Shown here: positions 1 to 11,439 of the stretch, piece by piece
How positions within the stretch are numbered: the first letter of the stretch is position 1
How the letters are laid out: every line of letters starts with the position of its first letter
Assembly (NCBI RefSeq): GCF_950295315.1
Contig: NC_080172.1
Coordinates: 80,061,118-80,125,117, forward strand
Origin: Erinaceus europaeus
Taxonomy: Eukaryota > Chordata > Mammalia > Eulipotyphla > Erinaceidae
Reading direction: 5' to 3'
DNA length: 64,000 nt
Position numbers and translations under genes: made by a program
The notes under the pieces: model-generated
The model's input: only the letters and a program-made list of their open reading frames with translations
Databases searched by the model: none
What the model was told of the DNA's origin: nothing

Positions 1-18
1 ACTTCACAGGCAGGTTAG

Positions 19-96
19 AAAAAAAAAGAAAGAAAGAAAAAGAAAAAGAAAAAGAAAAAGAAAAAGAAAAAGAAAAAGAAAAAGAAAAAGAAAAAA
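19..96 (+). repeat. (AAAAAG)n simple repeat
   Basis: Eleven or so AAAAAG units after AAAG units. The left neighbour ACTTCACAGGCAGGTT suggests it grew from the tail of a SINE cut by the window edge. Confidence 0.9.
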
Positions 97-1347
97 CACT
101 TCTAAATTAAAGGCACAGCCCTTGTACTGGAAAAAGTGGGAATATACCACCAAAATATACAACCAAAGATACTCTGTGACCAAAGGAAAAAAAAAGTACT
201 AGAAAACTTTGTTAAACTCACCCCACCTTCTGTTATATGTTTTGATAGTGTAATGATGTTGACAGATTAAAGTATATTGTGTGTTTATACTGCACTTACA
301 CCAGCTGATGAAAAGGTAGGGGCCACCGAAATGGAAAGGGAACTCACTGATGGGCAAGTGGTGGACACAGAGACAATGACTTATGGCAGAAATATAAGCA
401 GACATGTGACAGACAAGAAAAGACAACTAGTGAGAGCCCTCTCCCCCAATTAACATTAGCACTGGGTCCTGATAACACACCCTTGACATATAAATAGTGT
501 AAATTTGGACACTTTGCTGAGTCAAATATGAGATGCCTTCTGGATTCCATATCTGATGCCTTAAAGCCTTTTCTGGTGAGGCCGGTAGGAGATCCTTACT
601 TAAGAATACTGGGGGGTAGGGACAGTCCTTTCTTGCCTAGTAATGAACTGTTTGGAAAGAACTCTCAAGACCTCTCCACTGCTGTTTCTCAGCTAGCCAG
701 TCTCCTCTAAAACTCCGAATCTATCATTAATGTTTCATACCTGGATATCACTCTAACCTTTTCTCCTAGCTGAATGAAAACTATGTTTATATAGTTGAAA
801 TGTAGTCTCCCCCACTCCCAATACAATCATAGTGTAATTACACACAACCAGCTTGAGCTGAAAAAGGTAACTCCTTCATCTGTGGGAATGGATGCTAAGA
901 TCAAGAAGACAAAGGGTAGCTTGTTGTGGTGATTGACAATGTATTTAACCATATTAAACCTCCCTGAAATTTTTCAAAAATCTATTATCCTACAAATTTA
1001 TTAAGTCTGAACACTTCATGTTATAGCAAACCAGATTGTGGTATACATATGGAGAAGTGGCTTCCAAAACATTACCTATCAATAAAGGCAACTGACCATG
1101 CAAATCCAAGTTAGTTGTAAACATTTAAATTAAAAAAATGAAAATTATATAAATAGGTATTTTCATACTTTCATATATCCCAATGCAGTCATGAGATTAC
1201 AAAACAGTTGGATATTGGGGGGGAAACAAACAAAAAAAAAGTCTTTCCGGAGGGCCAAAGACAGATATGCCCAACAAACTAAAAATCTGCCTAACAACAG
1301 TCTGAAATGATTCAGAACAGATTTTGATAAATTAAAAATATTATTGT
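97..1347. other. Single-copy intron sequence
   Basis: I see no element head, splice-flanked coding stretch or repeat here beyond short A-runs. Confidence 0.5.
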
Positions 1348-1364
1348 AAAGTTTCATAGTCCTG

Positions 1365-1686
1365 GGGGCTGGGTGGTAATGCAGCGGGTTGAGCGCACAC
1401 GGCGCAAAGAGCAAGGACCAGCATAAGAATCCCGGTTTGAGCCCCTGTCTCCGCACTTGCAGGTGAAGCAGGTCTGCAGGTGTCTATCTTGCTCTCTCCC
1501 ACCCCACCCCGTCTTCCCCTCCTCTCTTGATTTCTCTCTGTCCTATCCAACAACAATGACAGCAGTAACAACAATGATAAACAGCAAGGGCAACAAAAGG
1601 GAAAAAATAGCCTCCAGGAGCAGTGGATTCTTAGTGTAGGCACCGAGCCCCAGTAATAACCCTGGAGGCAAAGAAGAAGAAAAAAA
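1365..1686 (+). mobile_element. Type A SINE (long 3' form)
   Basis: GGGCTGGGTGGTAATGCAGCGGG head, GAAGCAGGTCTGCAGGTGTC, CAACAACAA stretch, 3' extension ending TAACCCTGGAGGCAAAG. Duplication AAAGTTTCATAGTCCTG (1348-1364) and AAAGTCTCATAGCCCTG (1687-1703), 15 of 17. Confidence 0.93.
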
Positions 1687-1845
1687 AAAGTCTCATAGCC
1701 CTGAAATGTATACACTGCAAGCCCACAAAAGTACAATTTGCCTGCTAAAATAGATGAAAGAGGAAGCTAAAATTGAAATGACAAAAGAATTATATATAAA
1801 TACATATATATATATATACATTAAGAAAAATTAAAAGTTACATTA

Positions 1846-2012
1846 GCGTGGGGGAGATAGCATAACAGAGTTTCATGCTGGATAATCTGAGGTCCTAGAT
1901 TCAACCCTCAGTACATCATAAGCCAGAACTGAGCAGTATTCTAGTCTCTACCTTTCTTCCTTCTCCTCCTCATCCTTCCTCTTCTTTCTCTCAAATAAAA
2001 TTTTAAAAAGCC
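1846..2012 (+). mobile_element. Type C SINE
   Basis: GGGGGAGATAGCATAACAG head (A box) and TAGATTCAACCCTCAG (B box), AGCCAGAACTGAGCAGT, and a pyrimidine-rich end running into ATAAAATTTTAAAAAG. Confidence 0.82.
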
Positions 2013-2036
2013 ACATCAGAAGGGAAAGTTTTTTTT

Positions 2037-2301
2037 ATTTTTTTATATTTATTTATTTACTTATTCCCTTTTGTTGCCCTTGTTGTAGTTATTATTGTTG
2101 TTATTAATGTCGTTGTTGTTGGATAGGACCGAGAGGAACAGAAAGAGGAGGGGAAGACAGAGAGAGGGAGAGAAAGACAGACACCTGCAGACCTGCGACT
2201 TCCCTGCAGGTGGGGAGCCAGGGGTTTGAACCGGCATCCTTACGCAGTTCTTGCGCTTCGCGCCATGTGTGCTTAATCCGCTGCGCTACCGCCGGACTCC
2301 T
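2037..2301 (-). mobile_element. Type A SINE
   Basis: Minus-strand GGAGTCCGGCGGTAGCGCAG head. Flanked by GGGAAAGTTTTTTTT at 2022-2036 and 2302-2316, an exact 15-bp duplication. Well preserved and probably young. Confidence 0.93.
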
Positions 2302-2369
2302 GGGAAAGTTTTTTTTTTAAAGGGAAGCAAATTTAACTTGAATATAATAAGATAAATGAGGAATACAGG

Positions 2370-2535
2370 TCTAGCAAAAATAGTTCACTTTGAAAGTGTA
2401 CTGCTTTGCCTTACACACGTCCCAGGTTATAGCCCATCCCCAGTACATAGAAGAAACTTTCAGTGCTGTGCTCTCTCATTTACCTTCTTTCTCTCTGTGC
2501 CTCTATCTAAATGATGATGATGATTAAAGGGATCC
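2370..2535 (+). mobile_element. Type D (older) SINE
   Basis: GTGTACTGCTTTGCCTTACAC...CCCAGGTTATAGCCC resembles the A/B-box half of an old tRNA SINE, followed by CTCTCTGTGCCTCTATC and a GATGATGAT tail. Confidence 0.45.
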
Positions 2536-2554
2536 ACAACTCTGTTTTGGTTTT

Positions 2555-2750
2555 ATTTGGGGGGGGGGGGGTTAATGGTCCTGTCCCCCATGGCACACCA
2601 GGACCTCAATGCTCTTCATGCCATCCCTAACTCTCCTTCCCCAGAGTCCTTTAGTCCAAGTTTCACCTTATGTTTTCTCTAACTGTTCATTTTTTTTAAT
2701 TCCACCTATGAGTGAGACCATTTAGTATCGATCTTCTTTTTCTGATTTAA
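2555..2750 (-). mobile_element. L1 3' end fragment
   Basis: On the minus strand it has GGTCTCACTCATAGGTGGAATTAAA and GGACTCTGGGGAAGGAGAG, corresponding to the end of ORF2 and the second 3' UTR type. It is capped by a G-run at 2560-2571. It lies directly beside the broken L1 in the same orientation but is a separate copy, outside its duplication. Confidence 0.6.
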
Positions 2751-2756
2751 GTGATT

Positions 2757-2771
2757 AACATAGTATATTTT
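2757..2771 (+). repeat. Left target-site duplication of the broken L1
   Basis: AACATAGTATATTTT, identical to 7324-7338. A perfect match implies insertion not long ago in evolutionary terms. Confidence 0.92.
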
Positions 2772-3037
2772 CTTTTTTTAAATTTATTTCTTTATTGGGG
2801 AATTAATTTTTTACATTCAACAGTAAATACAATAGTTTGTACATGCATAACATTCCCCAGTTTCCCACTTAACAACACAACCCCCATTATGTCATTTATC
2901 GTCTTTCATGGACCTGTATTCTCCAAACCCACCCACCCCAGAGTCTTTTACTTGGGGGCAATATGCCAGTTCCATTTCAGGTTCTACTTGTGTTTTCTTT
3001 TCTGATCTTGTTTTTCAACTTCTGCCTGAGAGTGAGA
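2772..3037 (-). other. 3' UTR of the broken L1 (second 3' end type)
   Basis: Ends on the minus strand with GGGGGTTGTGTTGTTAAGTG, then TTATGCATGTACAAACTATT and a CAATAAAGAAATAAATTT terminus. The same terminus marks fragments at 32.5-32.9 and, in older form, 34.6, 42.9 and 49.4 kb. Confidence 0.82.
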
Positions 3038-5490
3038 TCATCTCATATTCATCCTTCCAACCCATGAACATGGAATATCTTTCCACTTCTTTGTGTCTTT
3101 TTCAATTTCTTTGAGTAGTGACTCATAATTTTCAGTATACAAGTCTTTCACTTCTTTGGTTAGGTTTACTCCTAGATATTTTATTGTTTTTGTTGCTATA
3201 GTAAAAGGAATTGATTTCTGGATTTCAATTTCTTCTAACTTAGTGTTTGCATAGAGGAATGCCACTGACTTTTGAATGTTAATTTTGTAGCCTGACACCT
3301 TACTGTATTGCCTGATGATTTCCAAAAGCTTCTTGCTAGATTCCTTAGGTTTTTCCATGTCTACTATCATGTCATCTGCAAATAAGGAGAGTTTGACTTC
3401 TTCTCTTCCAATCTGTATCCCTTTAATTCCTTGCTTCTGCCTGATTGCTATGGCAAGAACTTCCAACACTATGTTGAATAGTAATGGTGATAGTGGGCAG
3501 CCCTGTCTAGTACCTGATCTGAGGGGAAATGCTTCCAGGTTTCACCATTGAGTATGATGTTGGCTGTAGGTTTGCTATATATAGACTCCACTATCTTCAG
3601 GAATTTTCCATCTATTCCCATTTTTTGTAGTGTTTTGATCATAAAGGGATGTTGTATTTTGTCAAAGGCTTTCTCTGCATCTATTGATATGACCATGTGG
3701 TTTTTGGTCTTGCTTTTGTTGATGTGGTGGATCACATTGATTGATTTACGTATATTAAACCAACCTTGCATGCCTGGGATAAACCCCACTTGGTCATGAT
3801 GAACAATCTTTTTGATATACTGCTGTATCCGGTTGGCTAGAATTTTGTTCAATATTTTCGCATCTATGTTCATCAGAGATATTGGTCTGTAGTTTTCTTT
3901 TTTGGTTGTGTCCCTGTCTGCTTTTGGTATCAGGGTGATGTTGGCTTCATAGAAGCTGGCAGGGAGTATTCCAGTGTCTTCAATCTTCTGGAAGACTTTT
4001 AAAAGTAGAGGTATTAGTTTTTCTTTGAAGGTTTTGTAGAATTCATTTTTAAAACCATCTGGTCGAGGACTTTTATTTTGGGGGAGATTTTTGATAATTG
4101 TTTCAATTTCATTAGCTGTGATGGGTCTGTTCATGTTATCCACTTCCTCCTTACTTAGTTTTGGAAGTTGGTAGGTATCTAGGAAATCATCCATTTCTTC
4201 CAGGTTCTCTATCTTGGTGGCATATAGTTGTTCATAGAAGCCTCGCATGATACGTTGAATTTCTACGGTGTCTGCTGTGATATCTCCTCTTTCATTTACT
4301 ATCCGATTTATTTGTGTCTTCTCCCTTTTTTTTTTTTTTTTTGTGAGTCTGGCTAAAGGTTTGTCGATTTTGTTTACTCTTTCGAAGAACCAACATTTAC
4401 TTTCGTTGATTTTTTGTATGGTTTTCCTATTCTCAATGTTATTTATTTCTGCCCTAACTTTAGTGATTTCTGTCCTTCTGGTTGCTTTAGGATTCCTTTG
4501 TTGTTCTTCTTCTAGGTCTTTAAGATGTGAAATCAGGCCCTTTATTTGTGCTTTTTCTTGTTTCCTAATGTGTGCTTGTATAGCTATGAACTTCCCTCTT
4601 AGGACTGCTTTAGCTGTGTCCCAAATATTTTGATAGCTTGTGTCTTCATTTTCATTGAACTCTCGAAACATTTTGATTTCTTCCTTGATTTCCTCTTTGA
4701 CCCAGAAGTTGTTAAGAAGTGTACTGTTGAGCTTCCACATTTTGGCACTGTTACTAATCTTTTGTTGATTGTTACGTGTTAGTTTAATTCCACTGTGGTC
4801 TGAGAAGATGCTTGGGATGATTTCAATGCTCTTGAATTGGCTGATGCTGTCTTTGTGGCCTAATATATGGTCTATCCTTGAGAATGACCCATGTGGATTT
4901 GAGTAAAATGTGTATCCCAGTTTCTTGGGATGAATGACTCTGAAAATGTCCAATAGTTCTAGTTTATCTATCTCTTCATTTAGCTCCCTTATGTCTTTAT
5001 TGATTTTCTGCCTGGATGATCTGTCAAGTTGAGAGAGTGGGGTATTGAAGTCCCCTACTATGATTGTGTTACAGTTAATATATTGCTGTAGCTCTTTCAG
5101 TAGAAGTTTGATGTATTTAGATGGCTTCTCATTGGGTACATAGATGTTAATAATTGTTAAGTCCTCTTGATTGACTGATCCTCTGAGCATTAAGTAGTGT
5201 CCATTCCTATCTTTTTAAATCTTATCTATTTTAAAGTCTATCATGTCAGATATGAGGCTCCCTCCCTTTTTTGTGGGCCATTGGCTTGTATGATAGTTTT
5301 CCATCCTTTCACTTTAAGTCTGTGTTTGTCTTGTTGAGTTAGGTGGGTTTCCTATAGACAGCATATTGTTGGGTTGTGTTTTCTGATCCATCTTCCTACT
5401 CTGTGTCTTTTACTAGGTGAATTCAGGCCATTGACATTTATTGATATCAAAGATTGAAGATATTTTAATGCCATTCTTGTAGAGTTTTAG
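3038..5490 (-). pseudogene. L1 ORF2 pseudogene with internal deletion
   Basis: The endonuclease start (AATGTCAATGGCCT, near 5450) is separated by a break from a long open stretch at 5190-3469. That stretch has [23 protein letters not shown] and [10 protein letters not shown] frameshift near 3530 precedes a second open piece (3469-3038) with FADDMIV. After SWVGRMNMR the sequence jumps to the region matching the extreme 3' end of ORF2 (ATGAATATGAGATGATCTC) and stops at once. About 1.36 kb of ORF2, including the cysteine motif, is missing relative to the intact element. A T17 run near 4329 encodes a poly-lysine tract. Confidence 0.9.
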
Positions 5491-5530
5491 AGTTTTTTGA
5501 TATATGTCCTATTTGTGGTGGTCTGGTTGT

Positions 5531-6502
5531 TTATAGGAGACCTTTCAGAACTTCTTTCAGGGCAGGCTTGGTGATGGCTGATTCCTTCAACTGTTGCTTG
5601 TCTGAGAAGGTTTTGATGCCTCCATCTAGTCTGAATGACAGTCTAGCAGGATATAGTATTCTTGGCTGAAAGCCTTTCTCATTGAGCACTCGATAGATAT
5701 CTTGCCATTCTCTTCTGGCCTGTAGTGTTTGTATGGAGAAGTCTGCTGCTAATCTTATGGGTTTTCCTTTGTAGGTGACTCTTTGTTTTTCTCTTTCAGC
5801 CTTCAGGATCCTTTCTTTATCCTTATTCCTTTCCATTCTAAGTATGATATGTCTTGGGGTCTTTAGGTCTGGGTTAATTCTGTTTGGGACCCTCTGGGCT
5901 TCTTGAATTTTTCTATCTCTGATGTTGTCTAGACTAGAGAAGTTTTCAGCCACTATGGCCTGGAAAATGCTTTCTTTCTCTCCTTCTCTTTCTTCCTCTG
6001 GTATGCCAATAATGTGTATATTGTTTCTTTTGAAGTCATCCCATAGGACTCTGTTGTTGTTTTCAGCATCTCTTAATCTCGTTTTGAGATCTACTTCTTT
6101 TTTAGTTGTCTCTAATTCATCCTCAATCTTGCTAATTCTGTCTTCAGCCTCATAGATTCTATTCTCTCTGCCCTCTACTGTTTTCTGGAGTTCATCTATT
6201 TTGTTGCCCTACTCTGATACTGTTTTAGCTTGTTCAGCTAGTTGCATTCTTAGCTCAGCGATTTCAGCTTTCAGCTCTCTAATAACCATGAGATAATTAG
6301 TATTTTCTTCCATATTCTCATTTGTTGTTCCTGATTTCTGATTACAATTTTTTTCAAATTCTTTACTCACTCCTGTTATTATTTCCTTAGCTAATGTTTG
6401 GATGTTGAACTCGTTATTTTGTGCTTCACCCTCTGGAGGACTTTTAGCTGGACTCTTGTCCTGGTTTGATTCTCCAATATTTTTTCTTGTTGTTTTAACC
6501 AT
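5531..6502 (-). pseudogene. L1 ORF1 pseudogene
   Basis: Start codon at 6502 (MVKTTRKN). A stop interrupts the frame at about 6206 (a TAG after the TVSE residues). The coiled coil follows in disrupted reading, and the RRM/C-terminal part is open again from 5953 to 5531. That part contains AQRVPNRINPDLKTPRHII, ARREWQDIYR and YPARLSF, nearly the same as ORF1 of the intact element. It cannot give a full-length ORF1p as it stands. Confidence 0.9.
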
Positions 6503-7323
6503 TTTATATATTATGTTATGAGTTCCCTTTATCAGTACTTTTCAAATTATTGATCACTACTGCCTGGATTGACTTGTGTCTAAGTAAGTTAATTAAAGGG
6601 TTCACAGTGGTGGAAGTTAACAGTTTTTTCAATCCCTGAGTTGGAGCTCAGTAGTTTAAAAGCCTCTTTCTTTTTTTTTTCCTTCCCTTTAGGCTATGGG
6701 AGCCTGAGGGCTTTTAAACTATCAATAGGCTTCTTAGCTTAATCACTGACTCCTGACCAAGAGATAAAGCAGGGTGTGGCAGAAATAATCCAGTGGTTAT
6801 GCAAAGAGACTTTCAAAGCCCCACAGCTATGTCACCAGGTATAGGTCTTCTGAGTTTCCTGGTTAGATCTCTGTCCCCTGGTGTCCCTTCCTGTCACTGC
6901 TCCAGATTCTGAGGGTAGTAGCAATGGAGACTCAGAGTTGCACTTGGTGAGTTTCTGGGGAGTCCTCTCCTCCCTTAAGCTGTCCCCTTGTTGGTGGAGC
7001 AGACTGGAGGTGGTGTCTCCACCTGATAAACTGCTGAACTGTTAGCAGTCACTTAATCTCTCCTTAGGCCCCTCTCTCCTCTCTGTCACCAGCCACACGT
7101 GTTTGTACTCACTGGTGATTTACTGGGTTCCTGTGGTCATTCTAGTCCTCTCTTGTTTCGGTCCCGGGTGGTCTCCTTTGGTATTCCTAGTTGATCTGGG
7201 AGAGGAGAGGAGAGGAGAGGAGAGGAGAGAAAGCCATCTGCTGCTTGTAGCTCCACCTCAGGAAGTTGAATCCGGGACTGTTTACTTCACACATTTAAGT
7301 TATCTGAGGCTCTTGAGTTTACC
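6503..7323 (-). other. 5' UTR of the broken L1
   Basis: About 820 bp upstream of its ORF1. I see no YY1-type AAGATGGC core and no blocks shared with the 5' UTR at 11454-12818. It contains a (GGAGA)n tract at 7196-7229. It may be 5'-truncated or belong to a different promoter class. Confidence 0.7.
7196..7229 (+). repeat. (GGAGA)n simple repeat
   Basis: Six GGAGA units within the 5' UTR of the broken L1. Confidence 0.85.
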
Positions 7324-7338
7324 AACATAGTATATTTT
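7324..7338 (+). repeat. Right target-site duplication of the broken L1
   Basis: Identical partner of 2757-2771, adjacent to the L1 5' end. Confidence 0.92.
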
Positions 7339-7875
7339 ATTACATTACTAAAGGACAGTACTATAGAAGTCTAGACTTTGTCTGAATAACTTAAAAGATG
7401 GAATAACCTGCAATTAGAAACTATTCACAAGCATTTCACTTGTACTTTCTAACATACAAAGCTATTTTAAGAGACAATTATCTGCTTGAGAAAGTTTCTC
7501 TTAACCAAAGCACTTGAGAATAGTATAGTAGATACTTGCTGGATTGTCTAGCCAACACTTTTTTTCCATTTTTTTCATAATTTCAATTGCTTAGAGGAGC
7601 CCCCTAAACTCAGAGACCTCACCTGATCAGCTTCATATTTAAAACTGCAAAAACCACAGAATGAATTCTTAAGGTTGTAATTTGTGCCAGAAACCGATGG
7701 CACTTTCAAACTTGTTAACTGGCATGCTATACAGGCCTACCCTTGGTCCTCTCCAAAGTTAATAAACTTGACGCTGAGTCTCAAGGCTTAGCTATCAGTC
7801 CAAATCTAAAGAGAACTACTACTGGCAGGAGTAAAATGTATATGTGACTAGAAAATATTTTAAGTGAATTAAAAA
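7339..7875. other. Single-copy intron sequence
   Basis: Between the 5' end of the broken L1 and the next SINE. Nothing recognised. Confidence 0.5.
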
Positions 7876-7887
7876 AAAAAGACAAGG

Positions 7888-8158
7888 GGGATCAGGTGGT
7901 GGCACACTGGGTTAAGTGCACATAGTATAAAGTGCAAGGACTCACACAAGGATCTGGGTTTGAGCTCCAGCTCATCACCTGCGGGGGAGGGAGGTTGCTT
8001 CACAAGTGGTTATGCAGGTCTGCAGGTGTCTATCTTTCTCCCTTTCTATCTTCCCTGATCCAATACAATGGCAAAAAAAATGGCCACCAGGAGCAGTGGA
8101 TTTGTAGTGCTGTTACTGAGCCCCACAGTGATAACCCTGAAAGCCAAAAATAAAGAAT
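7888..8158 (+). mobile_element. Type A SINE, diverged
   Basis: Head GGATCAGGTGGTGGCACACTGGG; long 3' form ending TAACCCTGAAAGCC. AAAAAGACAAGG on both sides (7876-7887 and 8160-8171). Confidence 0.88.
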
Positions 8159-8171
8159 AAAAAAGACAAGG

Positions 8172-9201
8172 ATCAAATTATAAGTATACATAAAATTTAT
8201 TTATTTTATTATAAAATAAAAATTCACATGAAAACTAAAAAATGAAATAAGCAATTTTCCCTCATTAAAGGTCATTTAATTAAATATTACAATGGTGCCT
8301 TTATCATATACTTAAAAAACTGGGATTTGTTTGAATAACGTATAATGATAGAAATGTGAGAAAACAGAGAACTTTCTGCATTATTAATGGAGCTTACAGT
8401 GGAAAACTTAAGATTTAGAACCACAAATTACTTTATAACATACTATGTGAACTACAGTCACACATGAATCAATTTTCTTAAACTTATATCACAGGAAATA
8501 AAAATATGATTAAACACAGTGTGTGTAGCATTATTCATTGCAATAAAAATGAGGTAGACCTAGAATAATAAGTTATTACCTAGATAAGTTATAGTACAAC
8601 TACATAGTATAGTGAAACCAAATTCAACATATACTCTTTATTGCCTATTCACTATTGTTATCTACCTATTTTTGTTCTTACAAACAAGATTCTGATACCA
8701 TTTCAGGAGAAATTTATGCCAATCTAAGACTTTCCTCTATAAAGTCTCTTGTGCCTAGAGGAAATCGTTTAACATAGATTAGTCAAGTGAGAAAGGATCT
8801 TGTAATTCCTGCAAAAGTTTTGCATTTCTTGATTATTTTTTTCTGCCTATAACACATATTTCTCACTAGTTGCATTAAATACTAGACTATAAAATTTGAA
8901 TAGAAATCATGTTAAAAAATAATCAAGAAGAATCCTAAAATTGTAACTGCCATAAACCTCTGAGAAGCCTTTTGGAAGGTTGGTTTTTACTAAAATGAGA
9001 GTTAACATTAAACAAGGAAAATGTTTTTCAGGAGATGTTAAGGGGTGCATAAATTAATTTTAGGACACAAAAATTAAATGAGTAGAGATTGAGAGAGGAG
9101 AAGTTGGTCTCTAGAAATGAAATTATACTGAATCTTTGGAACTTTGTGTGGAAAGAAAAATGTACTTTTAAAAGGTAATTTAAATTCATAGTAAAAAAAA
9201 G
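8172..9201. other. AT-rich intron sequence
   Basis: Strongly AT-rich (for example 8185-8230). No element edge or coding signal found. Confidence 0.5.
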
Positions 9202-9497
9202 GGGGGTGGGCTTGGCAGTGGCACACCTGGTTAAGCAGACATAGTACTAAGCTCAAGGACCTGCTCAAGGATCTGATTTTGAGCCCCCAGCTCCCCACCT
9301 GTGAGGGGAGATGCTTCACAAATAGGGAAGCAGATATGCAGGTGTCTATTTTTCTCTTTCCCTTTCTACCTCCCCGTCCACTCTCAATTTCTCTGTCCTA
9401 GCCAATAAAATGGGAAAAAAAATGGCCACCAGGAGAAGTGGAGTCATAGTGCTGGCACCAAGCCCCAGCAGTAAATCCTGAAGGTAAAAAAATGCAG
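9202..9497 (+). mobile_element. Type A SINE, diverged
   Basis: GGGGGTGGGCTTGGCAGTGGC head, CTCCCCACCTGTGAGGGGAG, GGCCACCAGGAGAAGTGG 3' extension; no clear duplication. Confidence 0.85.
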
Positions 9498-10089
9498 TTG
9501 TTATGTTCACATAACAAATTATTGTAAAATAAAAGAAGGGTAATTATTGAACTCCACTCAGGTGAAAAATGAATAATATTTATATGGATACAGTAAAACA
9601 AATGTTAATAATTGAGTATAAATGCTCAGGAACTGTAACAAGAAATCAGTAGCAAAATATCTAATTAAAGTATCATGTATCAGGGTTTTAGAAAATCTTT
9701 AAAATGTAATAATTAAAAGTAGCTGTTTGCAAGCAGATCATGAAAGGACAGTATAGAAGTTGGGGGTAGAGAATAGCAGAATTTCAACAAACTTATTAAA
9801 GTTTAATTTTGTTGATTTATTTGGTAAGACAGAAACTAAGAAAGGGAACTTTGACCAATCACTTCATAGAAGAAGTAAAGTAATATCAATAACAATATGT
9901 AAAGGAAGTCACCCTTACTAGTAACTATAAGAAGCATACCAGGAAATGTTATTTTTGCCCATATAGTTTTGCAACATTGCAAAAAAATTCTGGTAACATC
10001 AATGTTAAAAAGAGAGAGGTCCCATGTTCTGAGAGTAATGGGTATATGGACATCTAGGACACTTTTGTTCATCTTATATTTGTGAGTTA
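9498..10089. other. AT-rich intron sequence
   Basis: No feature recognised up to the L1 fragment at 10.1 kb. Confidence 0.45.
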
Positions 10090-10420
10090 CGAGATTGTAA
10101 GATGACAGTGTAGTTCCACACTGAACCCATCACAAAAATTCTGAGTCTCTCTTCCAACTCCCAAAGATCACCATCATAGTTCTTACAAAGTCCTAGAAGC
10201 AATTTGTTTGTCTTTTTTTTTTTTTTTTGAAAGCTCATGTGTATCAGTTCTCCAGATTCCACATATGCCACATATGAGTGAAACCATCTGGTAGTTATCT
10301 TTCATCTCTTTTCTTATTGTGCTCAGTTGTGTGATATATACCCCATGAAATACTACTCTGCAACAAAAAAGACAATACTGTGTCCTTTGAGATGGAACTG
10401 GAGATGATTATGCTTACGTA
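10090..10420. mobile_element. L1 3' fragment with inverted 5' part
   Basis: The left portion (10090-10310) reads as L1 on the minus strand ('ggtttcactcatatgtggcatatgtgg'). The right portion (about 10330-10420) reads on the plus strand (CCCATGAAATACTACTCTGC, matching ATGGAATACTATGCAGC of ORF2). Head-to-head halves like this are usual for twin-priming L1 insertions. Boundaries are approximate. Confidence 0.5.
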
Positions 10421-10740
10421 TAATCTATTCACTCTTATATATAGCTGCATAATTCATTGTTCAAATTATTGATTATTAATTAATCAGTGAAAGAGGGAAA
10501 GAGAATCAGTGTCACTCTGGCATATGTGATGCCAGCAATGAAACTTGTGATGTCATACTCAAAAGTATAGCTGCAGCCCAGGAGGTGGAACCATAATGAA
10601 GGGTTGTACTCTTGAGCATGAATGAATTATACCTGCCTTCATGGATCTTACTTCCTACTATGAGAAAAGAGAAAATAAAGAGATACTTAATATCATATAT
10701 ATTAATGTCTTGACTTTTTTCGAACCTTAAAAACTTGACT

Positions 10741-11005
10741 ATTTTTTTTTCTTTCTTTTTGTCACCAGAGTTATCAACTGGGCCCAGTGGCAGCAAGACG
10801 ACTCTAACACTTCCACTTGCCTTTTTTGTTTTCCATTGTTCTTTTGATAGCAGGTGATGACAAAAAAATAATAATGACTGAAAGTGATAGGGAGAGAGAG
10901 GAGAGCATGGCAGAGAGAGGAGAAATACCTGTAGCACAACTTCACTGCTTATGAAATTTACCCCTGAAGATGGAGAAGAGGGCCTGAGCCTGGTGATGTG
11001 TGTAG
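10741..11005 (-). mobile_element. Type A/B SINE, diverged
   Basis: Minus strand shows the body (CATCTTCAGGGG, GCAGTGAAG) at the right and a 3' extension with ATAACTCTGGTGACAAAAAG at the left. Confidence 0.6.
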
Positions 11006-11042
11006 TCTACCAGGTAATCCTGTGCCTGGCCCCACCACTCTA

Positions 11043-11056
11043 AGATTATTTCTTTT
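11043..11056 (+). repeat. Left target-site duplication of the outer type A SINE
   Basis: AGATTATTTCTTTT, exact copy at 19257-19270. Confidence 0.75.
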
Positions 11057-11302
11057 TGGTAGTTGGGCAGTGGTGCAGCGGGCAAAGCACAAGGACCAGC
11101 ATAAGGATCCCAGTTCCAGCCCCAGGCTCCCCACCTGCCGGGGAGTCGCTTCACAGGTGATGAAGCAGGTCTGCAGGTGTCTTTCTCTCCCCTTCTCTGT
11201 CTTCCCCTCCTCTCTCCATTTCTGTCTGTCCTATCCAACAACAACAAAATCAATAACCACAACAAGGGCAGCAAATGGGAAAATAAATATTTTTAAAAAT
11301 TT
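11057..11302 (+). mobile_element. Type A SINE, outermost layer of the nest
   Basis: Head GGTAGTTGGGCAGTGGTGCAGCGGG, the CCCCACCTGCCGGGGAGTCGC block, GAAGCAGGTCTGCAGGTGTC and a CAACAACAA-type tail are all present. Its left duplication AGATTATTTCTTTT (11043-11056) reappears at 19257-19270, beyond the type C SINE, the L1 and a minus-strand type B SINE. All of these therefore sit in or next to its tail. Confidence 0.85.
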
Positions 11303-11319
11303 AAAAAAGAAACATTAAA
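11303..11319 (+). repeat. Left target-site duplication of the type C SINE
   Basis: AAAAAAGAAACATTAAA preceded by TTT, giving a TT/AAAAAA context typical of the L1 endonuclease nick. The partner copy is 7.7 kb away at 19031-19047. Confidence 0.88.
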
Positions 11320-11439
11320 GGGTGGAGGGTAGATAGCATAATGGTTATGCAAACAGACCCTCATGCCTGAGGCTCCGAAGTCCCAGGTTCAATCCCCCAC
11401 ACCACCATAAGCCAGAGCTGAACAGTGCTCTGGTTAAAA
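11320..11439 (+). mobile_element. Type C tRNA-derived SINE (host of the L1 insertion)
   Basis: Begins GGTGGAGGGTAGATAGCATAATGG and has pol III box-like sequences: A box TAGCATAATGG and B box GGTTCAATCCC. It ends CCATAAGCCAGAGCTGAACAGTGCTCTGGTT plus an A-tail. Its 17-bp duplication AAAAAAGAAACATTAAA lies at 11303-11319 and again at 19031-19047, on the far side of the L1. The L1 therefore entered this SINE's tail later. Confidence 0.88.

Larger units (their letters stand above)
2772..7323 (-). mobile_element. Broken, internally deleted LINE-1
   Basis: Minus-strand L1 of 4552 bp bounded by a perfect 15-bp duplication AACATAGTATATTTT (2757-2771 and 7324-7338). In its own direction it has an 820-bp 5' UTR, a disrupted ORF1, a disrupted ORF2 lacking everything between the RT thumb region and the last few codons, a 3' UTR and a short A-rich end. 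The 5' and 3' UTRs differ from those of the intact L1, while the ORFs are clearly related. It lies sense to DPYD. Confidence 0.93.

Noticed and set aside
1341..1736. 131-codon minus-strand ORF with a leucine-rich start
   Set aside because: It lies across a type A SINE. The same peptide pattern recurs wherever this SINE is read backwards (for example 10942, 28486, 53197, 59550).
3548..4633. Plus-strand ORFs of 78-121 codons
   Set aside because: Antisense to the ORF2 pseudogene; hydrophobic composition comes from reading a Lys/Ile-rich gene backwards.
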